Below are positions 1 to 7,997 of a stretch of DNA of 40,980 nucleotides, piece by piece. The DNA comes from CAXBPY01 sp003455275 (GTDB lineage: Bacteria; Bacteroidota; Bacteroidia; Chitinophagales; UBA10324). A model generated the notes under the pieces. The model saw only the letters and a list, made by a program, of their open reading frames with translations, was not told where the DNA came from and ran no database searches. The number at the start of each line of letters is the position of its first letter. The stretch's first letter is position 1. The stretch spans positions 1 through 40,980 of the forward strand of contig CAXBPY010000024.1 in NCBI GenBank assembly GCA_963977675.1. The letters are read 5' to 3'. A program made the translations under genes and the position numbers.

Positions 1-489
1 GGAACAATTACCGGCCCCACTACTCCTTGTATTGGTTCTACACAAGGTTACAGTATTGCTTCTGTCTATGGGGCCACTTCGTATACCTGGACTGCTCCAA
101 CCGGAAGCACTGTTCAATCAGGACAAGGTTCAACCAGTGCAACGGTATTAATTGGAAATACAAGCGGAAATATTGCTGTTAATGCATCTAATGCTTGCGG
201 AACAAGTTCCAACAAGACTCTCGCTCTAACCATGACGGCTTGCAGGTTAGATGGTTCCGGACTTTCTGAGTTTTCAATTTCTCCGAACCCATGTTACTCC
301 TGTTATGTAACGGGTGTATTAAATGAAAACGAGTTGGCTGTTACAGATATTTTGGGAAGAAAAATTTCTGTTCACTTCTCTGCTAGCGGCGAAGGATTCA
401 TTTTTGAATTACCAAATGAGTGTGCAGCCGGAATGTATTTCATTCGAAATCTGACAACTGGTCAGGTAGTAAAATTTGAAAAGCAATAG
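1..489 (+). CDS. T9SS type A sorting-domain protein, 3' end (partial)
   Basis: The reading frame is open from base 1 to a stop at 487-489, so the start lies outside the window. The visible 162 residues begin with an Ig/PKD-like segment (Tyr-Thr-Trp-Thr-Ala-Pro strand, many Ser/Thr/Gly/Asn), the spacing seen in Bacteroidota adhesin-like repeats. About 85 residues from the end comes the SISPNP motif that opens T9SS type A C-terminal domains, followed by the usual LAVTDILGRK and GMYFIRN strands. The protein is therefore expected to be exported by the Sec system, moved across the outer membrane by T9SS and anchored or released after cleavage of this domain. No catalytic domain is visible in the remaining part, so its job is unknown. 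A strong terminator follows 21 bases after the stop. Confidence 0.85.
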   Translation, partial: GTITGPTTPCIGSTQGYSIASVYGATSYTWTAPTGSTVQSGQGSTSATVLIGNTSGNIAVNASNACGTSSNKTLALTMTACRLDGSGLSEFSISPNPCYSCYVTGVLNENELAVTDILGRKISVHFSASGEGFIFELPNECAAGMYFIRNLTTGQVVKFEKQ

Positions 490-510
490 CTGAATTCTTA
501 ATATTTTTTT

Positions 511-556
511 AAGCGCTCCGTTCCTAATAAACCATGACGGAGCGCTTTTTATTTTT
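511..556 (+). terminator. Rho-independent terminator after the T9SS cargo gene
   Basis: A perfect 11-bp stem, AAGCGCTCCGT at 511-521 with its complement at 537-547, encloses a 15-base loop and is followed by a T-rich tail. It lies just after the stop at 489 and separates this gene from the small membrane protein. Confidence 0.85.
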
Positions 557-650
557 AACAGTAAACTATTTACTCAAATTTTGATCGTTGATTAAAAAAA
601 AATAAAATGCAATTGCTATCATTAGCATTGTGGAAGTAAAAATTCATTTT

Positions 651-1004
651 ATGTTTTCTTACGAGCATTATAAAAATCCACTACTCTCCTCAAGAAAATT
701 TTATAGAAGAATATTCACGCATTCAGTTCTTGCCTTTATGGCAATAGCATTTTCGCTCTGTGTTGGAATTACCGGATATATGTATCTCGGAAAAATGAAT
801 TTCACTGATGCTCTCTTAAATTCAAGCATGATTTTAAGCGGAATGGGACCAGTGGATGTTTTGCAAACTGATGCCGCGAAATATTTTGCTTCATTTTATG
901 CACTTTTCAGCGGAGTAGTTTTTCTTTCTACAATTGCTGTACTGTTCGCTCCGGTGCTTCATCGCCTGATGCACAGATTTCATCTTCGAGAAGATGGCGA
1001 ATAA
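651..1004 (+). CDS. Small two-helix membrane protein with pore-loop-like segment
   Basis: This 117-residue protein has a short basic N-terminus, a hydrophobic helix at about 24-45, an amphipathic stretch FTDALLNSSMILSGMGPVD at about 51-69, a second helix at about 77-101 and a His/Arg-rich tail. The helix-loop-helix order with a re-entrant-looking, Gly-rich middle resembles the 2TM-pore unit of ion channels, but the classic TVGYG-type filter is absent and GMGP stands in its place. I recall similar small conserved hypothetical proteins in other bacteria but no established function. The frame also opens at a GTG at 630; I chose ATG 651 because the proteins I recall begin with a similar FSYEHYK stretch. 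It has its own intergenic space on both sides and is not obviously part of an operon. Confidence 0.65.
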   Translation: MFSYEHYKNPLLSSRKFYRRIFTHSVLAFMAIAFSLCVGITGYMYLGKMNFTDALLNSSMILSGMGPVDVLQTDAAKYFASFYALFSGVVFLSTIAVLFAPVLHRLMHRFHLREDGE

Positions 1005-1201
1005 TTTTACGGTGTGCACTTAAGACTTTCAGGTAACAATTTTATTTTTTATTGAATGTTCTATCATGCAACCCTGATTTTTCATCTTTCATCTTCAAGC
1101 ACTTAAATATTTCATTTGTAAAAAAGATTTCAAAAACTTTTAAATCCCAAACTAATCAATTTACATTCACATCAACATTTTTCAAAACCAAAACACCTTT
1201 T

Positions 1202-4200
1202 ATGAAAAAAGTTCTTTTACACTTTGTTCCGGTTTTGCTCATAGTCATGGGCAGCCTGAACCTTTTCGCTCAGACCCGTATCATTACGGGAACGGTGAAA
1301 GACTCTCAAGGTGAAGCAATCATCGGAGCAAGCATTATCGTGAAGGGCACCACGATAGGCACTTACTCTGATGGTGATGGGAATTTTTCCCTTGCTGTCA
1401 CCCCGGATGCCAAGGTCTTATTGATCCGGTATCTTGGAATGAAATCCCAGGAAATTACTCTGGGTTCTTCTAACACACTCGATGTAAAAATGGAAGAAGA
1501 TGTGCTCGGACTAGATGAAGTTGTAGTGACCGCTATCGGAGTTAGCAAAGAGAAAAAAGCTCTTGGCTATTCTGTTCAGGATGTTGGCGGTGATGCTCTT
1601 ACTCAGGCCGGACAAAGCAACGCGCTGACTGCCCTCAGCGGAAAGGTTGCTGGTCTTTCTATAATTCAATCGAGCGGATCGCCGGGAAGCTCTGTTGATA
1701 TTCGGCTTCGCGGAGCCACCTCGCTTACCGGTGATAACTCACCATTAATTGTTGTTGATGGTGTTCCACTGGATAATTCCCAAAATTTTTCTGGTAACCC
1801 AGATGATCTTTCTAACAATTACTTACAAAGTGTTAATAATTCAAATCGTGCAGTTGATATTAACCCTGACGATATTGAATCAGTTACTGTTTTGAAAGGA
1901 CCTGCCGCTACAGCACTCTATGGAATTAGTGCTGCGAACGGTGCACTTATTATCACTACTAAGAAAGGCGGAAAGAAAGTTGGTGGCGGAGTAAATGTTA
2001 CTTACACAACTAATTTGACTTTTGATAAGGTAAATAAGCTTCCTGCTTTACAAAGTATGTATGCTAAAGGATCTGGTGGAGCAATAAGAAGCTATGAATC
2101 CGGCTCCTCAGGTTCATGGGGTGCTGCAGCAGATACTCTGATGTGGGATCCAAATCAAACAACTCAGTTCAATAAGAATGGTGAATTGATTGGAAAAACC
2201 GGGGCACCTTCTGATGCAATTCCTTTTACTCCTTTTGATAATGCAGGAACATTTTTCCAAACCGGACAAACATGGGAAAACAATCTTGCTCTTTCAGGAG
2301 GAAATGATAATTCAGCTTTCCGTTTTTCATTCTCCTCTTTGAAACAAGATGGCATTGTTCCTCTTGCTAACTTTAAGAGGTATACAGCAAAAATGAGCGG
2401 ATCTACAAAGCTCTCAAGTAAATTGAGTACATCCGGATCGGCAACATTCTCTAACTCCGGAGGCCGTCGCATTCAGCAAGGTTCAAATCTTTCGGGATTA
2501 ATGCTGGATCTATTAAGAACACCAATTTCTTTTGATAACACAAATGGTGCAACTGATCCTTCTGATCCATCTGCTTATTTATTGAGTGATGGTAATCAAA
2601 GAAATTATAGAGGGGGTTCTTATAATCCTGCTTATTATGATAATCCATATTGGACAATTAATCAATGCCCATTTAATGATAATGTTAATCGCGTATATGG
2701 ATATGGACAAGTTGATTATCTGCCGGCAAGCTGGCTTACGCTAACTTATCGTCTGGGAACTGATAATTATTCTGATTATAGAAAGCAGTTTTTTGCAATT
2801 CATTCTGCAGCTTTCCATGGCGGTCAAATTTTTATTCAACAATTTAATTACTTCCATGTGAATTCTGATGTACTTGCAACTGTTACCAAAAAATTCTCTG
2901 ATGATTTGGACGGAGGATTAACAATTGGGCAGAATATGTATAGCCAAAGAAGTAAATCACTTTATACTCAAGGCGATGATTTAATCTTCAGTGATTTCCA
3001 AAACATGTCTGTTGCATCAACTGTTTTAACGCGCGAATCAGCGTCGCGTTACAGAACTTCAGCAGGATATGCAGCAGGAAATCTTTCTTTCAAGAATATG
3101 CTTTACCTAAATCTTACTGCGAGAAATGAGATGTCATCTACTCTTCCAAAAGAAAAGAATACATTCTTCTATCCTTCAGCCAGCTTAGGTTTTGTATTTA
3201 CTGAAGCACTTGGAATGAGCACTAACAAAATTCTTCCTTATGGAAAAATTCGCGCTTCATGGGCAAGTGTAGGTAAAGATGCACCTCCTTATTCTCTCGA
3301 ATCATATTATGATCAGGCAGCATTCAGTGATGGATGGACTCCAGGAATTCCATTCCCGGTTGATGGTGTAGTTGGTTACTCCAATTCTTACATACTCGGA
3401 AATCCGCAATTGAAACCAGAAAAAGTAAATTCAACAGAATTTGGAGTTGAACTCAAATTCTTGAATAACAGAATTGGAATTGATGCGACTTATTATGCTT
3501 CTAAATCGCTTGATCAGATTTTGGCTACCCCTGTTCCAGGATCATCTGGATACCAATACATGTATCAGAATACCGGCGAACTTACAAACAATGGAATTGA
3601 ACTGATGTTGACAACTACACCAGTAAAAACCAAAAACTTCAAATGGGATTTGAACTTTAACTGGAGCACTAATAAGAGCATGGTTGTTTCTCTTGGAGAT
3701 ACTTCTATCAAATCGCTGTTCCTTGGCGGATTCGAAGGTTCTGCAATCTACGCTGTGGTGGGCGAGGAGTACGGTTCAATTTACGGCGGCCGCTGGTTGC
3801 GCGATGGAAATGGAAATGTTGTAATTGATGATGATCCGAATTCTGGTAACTATGGTTATCCTATTGTTGACAACCAGGTTGGAGTAATAGGAAATGTAAA
3901 TCCTGATTGGATTGGCGGATTGAATACCGGGTTTACCTGGAAAGATATGATCTCTCTTTCTGCAACTGTTGACATTAGAAAAGGCGGAGATATCTGGAAC
4001 GGAACTAAGGGTGCTCTTACTTTCTTCGGAAGAACTCCTAATACAGTTAGCGCTTTAGAAACACCAAGTGAAGCAACTAACTGGCTTCGCTATGACACTG
4101 CTCATGTTTTTGAAGGAGTGAAAGGCCATGTGGATGCTGATGGAAATTTAGTACTTGGTGATGGAGCAAATGATGTATCCGTACCTCTTGACCAGGCATG

Positions 4201-4498
4201 GTTTCAGGGTAATGGAGGTGGCTTCGGAAGCCAGGCAGAAGATTTTGTTGAAGATGGTTCATATATCAAACTTCGCGAACTCTCTCTCACTTACACACTT
4301 AATCCCAAAATGTTAAAAGGAACTCCAATTGCCGGGCTAGATATTTCTTTCATTGGAAGAAATCTTTGGCTGCATACTAATTATACCGGCATTGATCCAG
4401 AAACCAGTTTAACCGGTTCAGGAAACAGTCAAGGCATGGATTATTTTAATATGCCAAATACCAAGAGCTATGGATTCAGCCTCAGATTAACACTTTAA
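1202..4498 (+). CDS. susC: SusC/RagA family TonB-linked outer membrane protein
   Basis: A 1098-residue outer-membrane importer that works with the SusD lipoprotein encoded 30 bases downstream, using TonB energy to bring oligomeric nutrients (glycans or peptides) into the periplasm. Residues 1-24 form a signal peptide ending in FAQ. A carboxypeptidase-regulatory-like domain follows (ITGTVKDSQGE... GTYSDGDGNFSL), then a TonB-box-like DEVVVTAIG, the plug with LSGKVAGLSI and DIRLRGATSL and VVDGVPLDNS, and a large barrel ending in an aromatic-rich strand. The frame is open for another 50 codons upstream, but that stretch lacks a signal sequence, so ATG 1202 is chosen. No glycoside hydrolase, sigma/anti-sigma pair or hybrid two-component regulator lies nearby, so the substrate cannot be read from context. 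Confidence 0.95.
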   Translation: MKKVLLHFVPVLLIVMGSLNLFAQTRIITGTVKDSQGEAIIGASIIVKGTTIGTYSDGDGNFSLAVTPDAKVLLIRYLGMKSQEITLGSSNTLDVKMEEDVLGLDEVVVTAIGVSKEKKALGYSVQDVGGDALTQAGQSNALTALSGKVAGLSIIQSSGSPGSSVDIRLRGATSLTGDNSPLIVVDGVPLDNSQNFSGNPDDLSNNYLQSVNNSNRAVDINPDDIESVTVLKGPAATALYGISAANGALIITTKKGGKKVGGGVNVTYTTNLTFDKVNKLPALQSMYAKGSGGAIRSYESGSSGSWGAAADTLMWDPNQTTQFNKNGELIGKTGAPSDAIPFTPFDNAGTFFQTGQTWENNLALSGGNDNSAFRFSFSSLKQDGIVPLANFKRYTAKMSGSTKLSSKLSTSGSATFSNSGGRRIQQGSNLSGLMLDLLRTPISFDNTNGATDPSDPSAYLLSDGNQRNYRGGSYNPAYYDNPYWTINQCPFNDNVNRVYGYGQVDYLPASWLTLTYRLGTDNYSDYRKQFFAIHSAAFHGGQIFIQQFNYFHVNSDVLATVTKKFSDDLDGGLTIGQNMYSQRSKSLYTQGDDLIFSDFQNMSVASTVLTRESASRYRTSAGYAAGNLSFKNMLYLNLTARNEMSSTLPKEKNTFFYPSASLGFVFTEALGMSTNKILPYGKIRASWASVGKDAPPYSLESYYDQAAFSDGWTPGIPFPVDGVVGYSNSYILGNPQLKPEKVNSTEFGVELKFLNNRIGIDATYYASKSLDQILATPVPGSSGYQYMYQNTGELTNNGIELMLTTTPVKTKNFKWDLNFNWSTNKSMVVSLGDTSIKSLFLGGFEGSAIYAVVGEEYGSIYGGRWLRDGNGNVVIDDDPNSGNYGYPIVDNQVGVIGNVNPDWIGGLNTGFTWKDMISLSATVDIRKGGDIWNGTKGALTFFGRTPNTVSALETPSEATNWLRYDTAHVFEGVKGHVDADGNLVLGDGANDVSVPLDQAWFQGNGGGFGSQAEDFVEDGSYIKLRELSLTYTLNPKMLKGTPIAGLDISFIGRNLWLHTNYTGIDPETSLTGSGNSQGMDYFNMPNTKSYGFSLRLTL

Positions 4499-4528
4499 TC
4501 ACTAACATCATTTTAAAAACAATTAAAC

Positions 4529-5905
4529 ATGAAAACGAATAAACTTTTCATACTTGGAGTTGCAGTGATGCTTGTGATTGCTGCCACATCATGTAAAAAA
4601 TATTTGGATGTAAACCAGAATGAAGATCAACCAACTTCAGTTCCTCCAAAAGTTTTACTTCCTTCAGCAGAAGGGTCACTTGCCTATTCAATGGGCGGCG
4701 ATGCACAGCGCTACACAAGTGTATTTATGCAATATGTAACTGGAGCTGCAAGGCAGTTTTACAGTTTTAATAAATACAGCATGAACGAAGAAGATTTTAA
4801 TAATCTTTATAACAACATGTTTGCAGATAATCTGCATGATATGAATTCAATTATTGTTTGGGGCAATAATCATCCCGGGCAATACACAATGTATCAGGCA
4901 GTGGCAAAAATTCTTTCTGCCTATTCATTAAGTCAGTGCTCTGATTGGTGGGGCGATGTTCCTTTCTCTGAAGCATTTCAGGGATTTGAAAATCTTCATC
5001 CAAAATTTGATTCACAACAAGACATATACACTACATGTTTCAAACTGCTGGATGAAGCAATTGATTCAATAGATTATGAAGTGAACACAGCAGGTGATGA
5101 TTTAGAATATCCGGGTGATGCTGGAGATGATTTTGTTTATGCAGGAAATGATGCACAATGGACATCTTTTGCATATGGTTTAAAAGCCCGTCTTCACCTT
5201 CATCTTACTAAAGTGGATGCTGCAAATTATCAAAATGCATTAGATGATTTAGCTGCCGGAGGATTATCCGGAAATGGCGATGACGCAGTATTTCCATTTT
5301 CTGCATCTGCTAATAATCCATGGTCTCAATACATTGAAAACCGCGATGACATTGCTTATGATGGAACCTGTCTTCAGGATATGTTAACTAATAGTGATCC
5401 CCGCTATGCTGCATATATTGATACAGCAGGAGCACAATCATGGGGCCCTGGCTATCTCAGCGATTTCTTTGGCGCATACACTTCTGTTATTCCGTTTTTT
5501 ACATACACCGAACAGAAATTTATTGAAGCAGAAAGCAAGTTGATGACAGGAGATAATGCAGGCGCTCAGGCAGCTTTTGCTGAAGCAATTCAGGCAAGCA
5601 TGGATCGTGTAAGCGTTCCGGCTCCTGAAGCAGCAACTTATATTGCTGCACATGGAACACTTGCTGGAACACAAAGCGACATGCTCGGACAAATTATGTA
5701 TGAAAAATATGTTGCTCTATTCCTTCAAACTGAATCATGGACTGATTGGAGAAGAACAGGATTACCTGCACTCTCTCCTAATCCGGATGGAGTAATAAGT
5801 CAAATCCCTCGTCGCTTTATTTATCCTACAAATGAAAATGTTTACAATCCTAATTGCCCGCAGAATTCTACTTTGCTTGCACCAGGTTTGTGGTGGGATA
5901 TGTAA
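4529..5905 (+). CDS. susD: SusD/RagB family nutrient-binding lipoprotein
   Basis: A 458-residue surface lipoprotein that caps the SusC barrel and binds substrate. The signal peptide ends in a lipobox (VIAATSC) followed by KKYLDVNQNEDQP, typical of the SusD-like_2 branch (PF12771). Further family features are the DWWGDVPFSEAFQG loop, the LLDEAIDSID helix and a C-terminal TPR-like region with YTEQKFIEAESKL and YEKYVALFLQTESWTDWRRTG. It starts 30 bases after susC and is followed by a strong terminator, so the two genes form a closed bicistronic unit. The RagAB relatives import oligopeptides, and the nearby secreted peptidases make a peptide substrate plausible here, but that is inference. Confidence 0.95.
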   Translation: MKTNKLFILGVAVMLVIAATSCKKYLDVNQNEDQPTSVPPKVLLPSAEGSLAYSMGGDAQRYTSVFMQYVTGAARQFYSFNKYSMNEEDFNNLYNNMFADNLHDMNSIIVWGNNHPGQYTMYQAVAKILSAYSLSQCSDWWGDVPFSEAFQGFENLHPKFDSQQDIYTTCFKLLDEAIDSIDYEVNTAGDDLEYPGDAGDDFVYAGNDAQWTSFAYGLKARLHLHLTKVDAANYQNALDDLAAGGLSGNGDDAVFPFSASANNPWSQYIENRDDIAYDGTCLQDMLTNSDPRYAAYIDTAGAQSWGPGYLSDFFGAYTSVIPFFTYTEQKFIEAESKLMTGDNAGAQAAFAEAIQASMDRVSVPAPEAATYIAAHGTLAGTQSDMLGQIMYEKYVALFLQTESWTDWRRTGLPALSPNPDGVISQIPRRFIYPTNENVYNPNCPQNSTLLAPGLWWDM

Positions 5906-5929
5906 TAATTACCAGAAATATTTTTTCTC

Positions 5930-5963
5930 AAAACAGCCCCGAATTTCGGGGCTGTTTTGTTTT
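5930..5963 (+). terminator. Rho-independent terminator after susCD
   Basis: A 13-bp perfect stem, AAAACAGCCCCGA at 5930-5942 with its complement at 5946-5958, has a 3-base loop and is followed by GTTTTT. It ends the susC-susD transcript and isolates it from coaX. Confidence 0.88.
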
Positions 5964-6001
5964 TACAGAATGTTACTTTGATTTCATTTCTTTGAAGCGA
6001 A

Positions 6002-6742
6002 ATGAAGAAAAATTTTCTCTGTATTGATTTTGGGAACACCCGGATAAAGGCGGGAATATTTGAAAATGATGAATTGAAAAATATTTTTTCTTCAAAAAAT
6101 ATTTCACCCGAACAACTGAAAAAAATTATTTCAGCAAACAAGATTGAATCTGGTATTATTTCTTCGGTGACCTCGCGCTCTTCGAAAATTGAAACGGAAA
6201 TTTCAAAACTCATTCATACGATTATTCTCAGTGAGAAAACGCCCGTTCCCATTATCAATAAATATTCTGATAAGAAAAAATTAGGGAAGGACCGGTTGGC
6301 AAGCGCAGTAGCTGCTGTATCAATTTTTCCGAAACAAAATGTGCTCTCCATCAATTGCGGCACCTGTATCATTTATGATTTTGTAAATGACCGGGGAGAA
6401 TATCTTGGGGGAAGCATTTCACCCGGAATGCAAATGCGGTTAAATGCGCTGCACGATTTCACTGACAAACTTCCAAAAGTCAAAGCTGATTTTCCATTAC
6501 AAAAAATTGGGAACAACACCGAACAGAGTATTCTTTCAGGAGTAATGATGGGAATTATTTATGAACTCAGTGGAATGATTGATGATTATAAGCGGGAGCA
6601 TAAAAATTTGAAAGTTATTCTCTCCGGGGGTGATGCTGATCAATTTGCTTCGCATCTGAAAACAAAGATATTTGCCAGCCCTCACTTAGTCATAAGAGGT
6701 CTTTATCAAATACTAAAGTTTAATGTTGAAACTGTTCTTTAA
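6002..6742 (+). CDS. coaX: Type III pantothenate kinase
   Basis: This protein phosphorylates pantothenate with ATP in the first step of coenzyme A synthesis, in the cytoplasm. The 246 residues carry the ASKHA-fold signatures of the type III family: DFGNT at residues 9-13 (phosphate loop), GKDRLAS, NCGTC with the following acidic residue, GGSISPGMQMRLNAL and the adenosine-site segment VILSGGDA near the C-terminus. Length is normal for CoaX. A weak Bacteroidota -7-like sequence, TTACTTTG at 5973-5980, lies about 22 bases before the start. Its last 20 bases overlap the start of the next gene, which suggests translational coupling. Confidence 0.93.
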   Translation: MKKNFLCIDFGNTRIKAGIFENDELKNIFSSKNISPEQLKKIISANKIESGIISSVTSRSSKIETEISKLIHTIILSEKTPVPIINKYSDKKKLGKDRLASAVAAVSIFPKQNVLSINCGTCIIYDFVNDRGEYLGGSISPGMQMRLNALHDFTDKLPKVKADFPLQKIGNNTEQSILSGVMMGIIYELSGMIDDYKREHKNLKVILSGGDADQFASHLKTKIFASPHLVIRGLYQILKFNVETVL

Positions 6743-7982
6743 GTTATCACTCTTCCTTTCTATTATTTTTTTCTCACACGCCTCATTCGCACAGGAGAAT
6801 AATGTATTTTCCAGATTCGGGATGGGTGACCTGAGAAGTTATTCTCCATCTTATCTGAGAGGGTGGGGCGGCCTGAGTGCTGCACATAACAGCATGGCTC
6901 GATTTAATATTGATAACCCAGCCGCTCTTGGGAACATTGGCGGAAGCATATTTGATTTTGCCGCAAATGGAAATGTAGTACTCATGAAATCAAATTCATC
7001 AAGCGGAGCTTTTGGTTATTCGGCGCCAGAATATATGTCGCTTGCGATTCCATTAAAAAGAATGAAAGCAGGGCTTGCATTCGGTTTGCAATCATTTACC
7101 CGTAACAATTATAACATTACACAAAACAATGATTCTTCAGATGTGAACGCCGCTTCATATAACACTTATGTTGGACAGGGCGGTACTTATAAAGTATTCA
7201 TGGCCTCAGGAATGAAACTCAAAAATTTTTCTTTTGGCCTAAAAGCAAATTATGTTTTCGGAACCATGAATTATGTTTCAACTCTTGTTTTCCCGGATTC
7301 AATTAATGGTTATAACTCGCTAAAACATGGAGATAAAACCCTCGGCGACTTTTTGTTTGAAGGTGGATTGCAATACAAAATCAAATTAAAATCGGAGCGT
7401 CATCTCGATCTGGGAATTTGCGGAAACCTTCAAACCAACCTTAATGCAACCCAGGACTTATTGTTCGAACGATTTTTAAATAACGGGTTGGTGAACGACA
7501 CTGTTTATAATGTGAGCGGTGTGAAAGGCGTTCTTATTTATCCAATGCAGTACCGTGCAGGAATCTTATATACCAGAGACAATAAATTTTCTGTTGGGGC
7601 ACAATTCTCTTCCTCAGCCTGGAGTAATTATTCTTCATTCGGAGAAAAAGATTCTGTGACTAATACCTGGAAAATTTCTTCGGGACTTGAATGGATTCCA
7701 AATGCAAAATCAATGGATGGGTATTTTAACCGGGTGAGTTATCGTTTTGGAATTTATTCCGGAATCAATTATGTTTCTTTAAATGGGAAATCATTAACAG
7801 AAAACGGAATCACTTTAGGTTTCGGTTTTCCCATTCGTCATTCAAGCAGCGAATTGAATTTGAATTTTGATATATCAAAGATTGGCAGTTTAAATACTAA
7901 CAACTTTCAGGAATATTATTTCCGTGGCACTTTTGCTTTTTCTCTTAATGACTTCTGGTTTATTAAGAGAAAATATGATTAA
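6723..7982 (+). CDS. Outer-membrane beta-barrel-like protein, coaX neighbour
   Basis: A 419-residue exported protein with a signal peptide of about 24 residues ending in FAQ. The mature part alternates aromatic and small residues in short strands (FSFGLKANYVFG, YRAGILYTRD, FSVGAQFSSS) separated by turns, and ends in strands with aromatic residues, as expected of an outer-membrane barrel. It begins FSRFGMGDLRSYSPSYLRGWGGLSAAH, a start I associate with conserved Bacteroidota membrane proteins next to coaX. The gene overlaps coaX by 20 bases, and its stop lies 15 bases before the M1 peptidase. Its function is unknown; a role in outer-membrane assembly or as a T9SS accessory (PorV/PorP-like) is possible, but no motif shows it. 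Confidence 0.75.
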   Translation: MLKLFFKLSLFLSIIFFSHASFAQENNVFSRFGMGDLRSYSPSYLRGWGGLSAAHNSMARFNIDNPAALGNIGGSIFDFAANGNVVLMKSNSSSGAFGYSAPEYMSLAIPLKRMKAGLAFGLQSFTRNNYNITQNNDSSDVNAASYNTYVGQGGTYKVFMASGMKLKNFSFGLKANYVFGTMNYVSTLVFPDSINGYNSLKHGDKTLGDFLFEGGLQYKIKLKSERHLDLGICGNLQTNLNATQDLLFERFLNNGLVNDTVYNVSGVKGVLIYPMQYRAGILYTRDNKFSVGAQFSSSAWSNYSSFGEKDSVTNTWKISSGLEWIPNAKSMDGYFNRVSYRFGIYSGINYVSLNGKSLTENGITLGFGFPIRHSSSELNLNFDISKIGSLNTNNFQEYYFRGTFAFSLNDFWFIKRKYD

Positions 7983-7997
7983 TGAAAATTTTTCATT

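Noticed and set aside
1052..1201. In-frame 50-codon extension upstream of SusC
   Set aside because: It lacks a signal peptide and would place the real signal sequence internally; ATG 1202 directly begins one.
5842..6213. A 123-codon antisense frame over the susD end and the coaX start
   Set aside because: It crosses a terminator and two real genes and shows no protein-like features.
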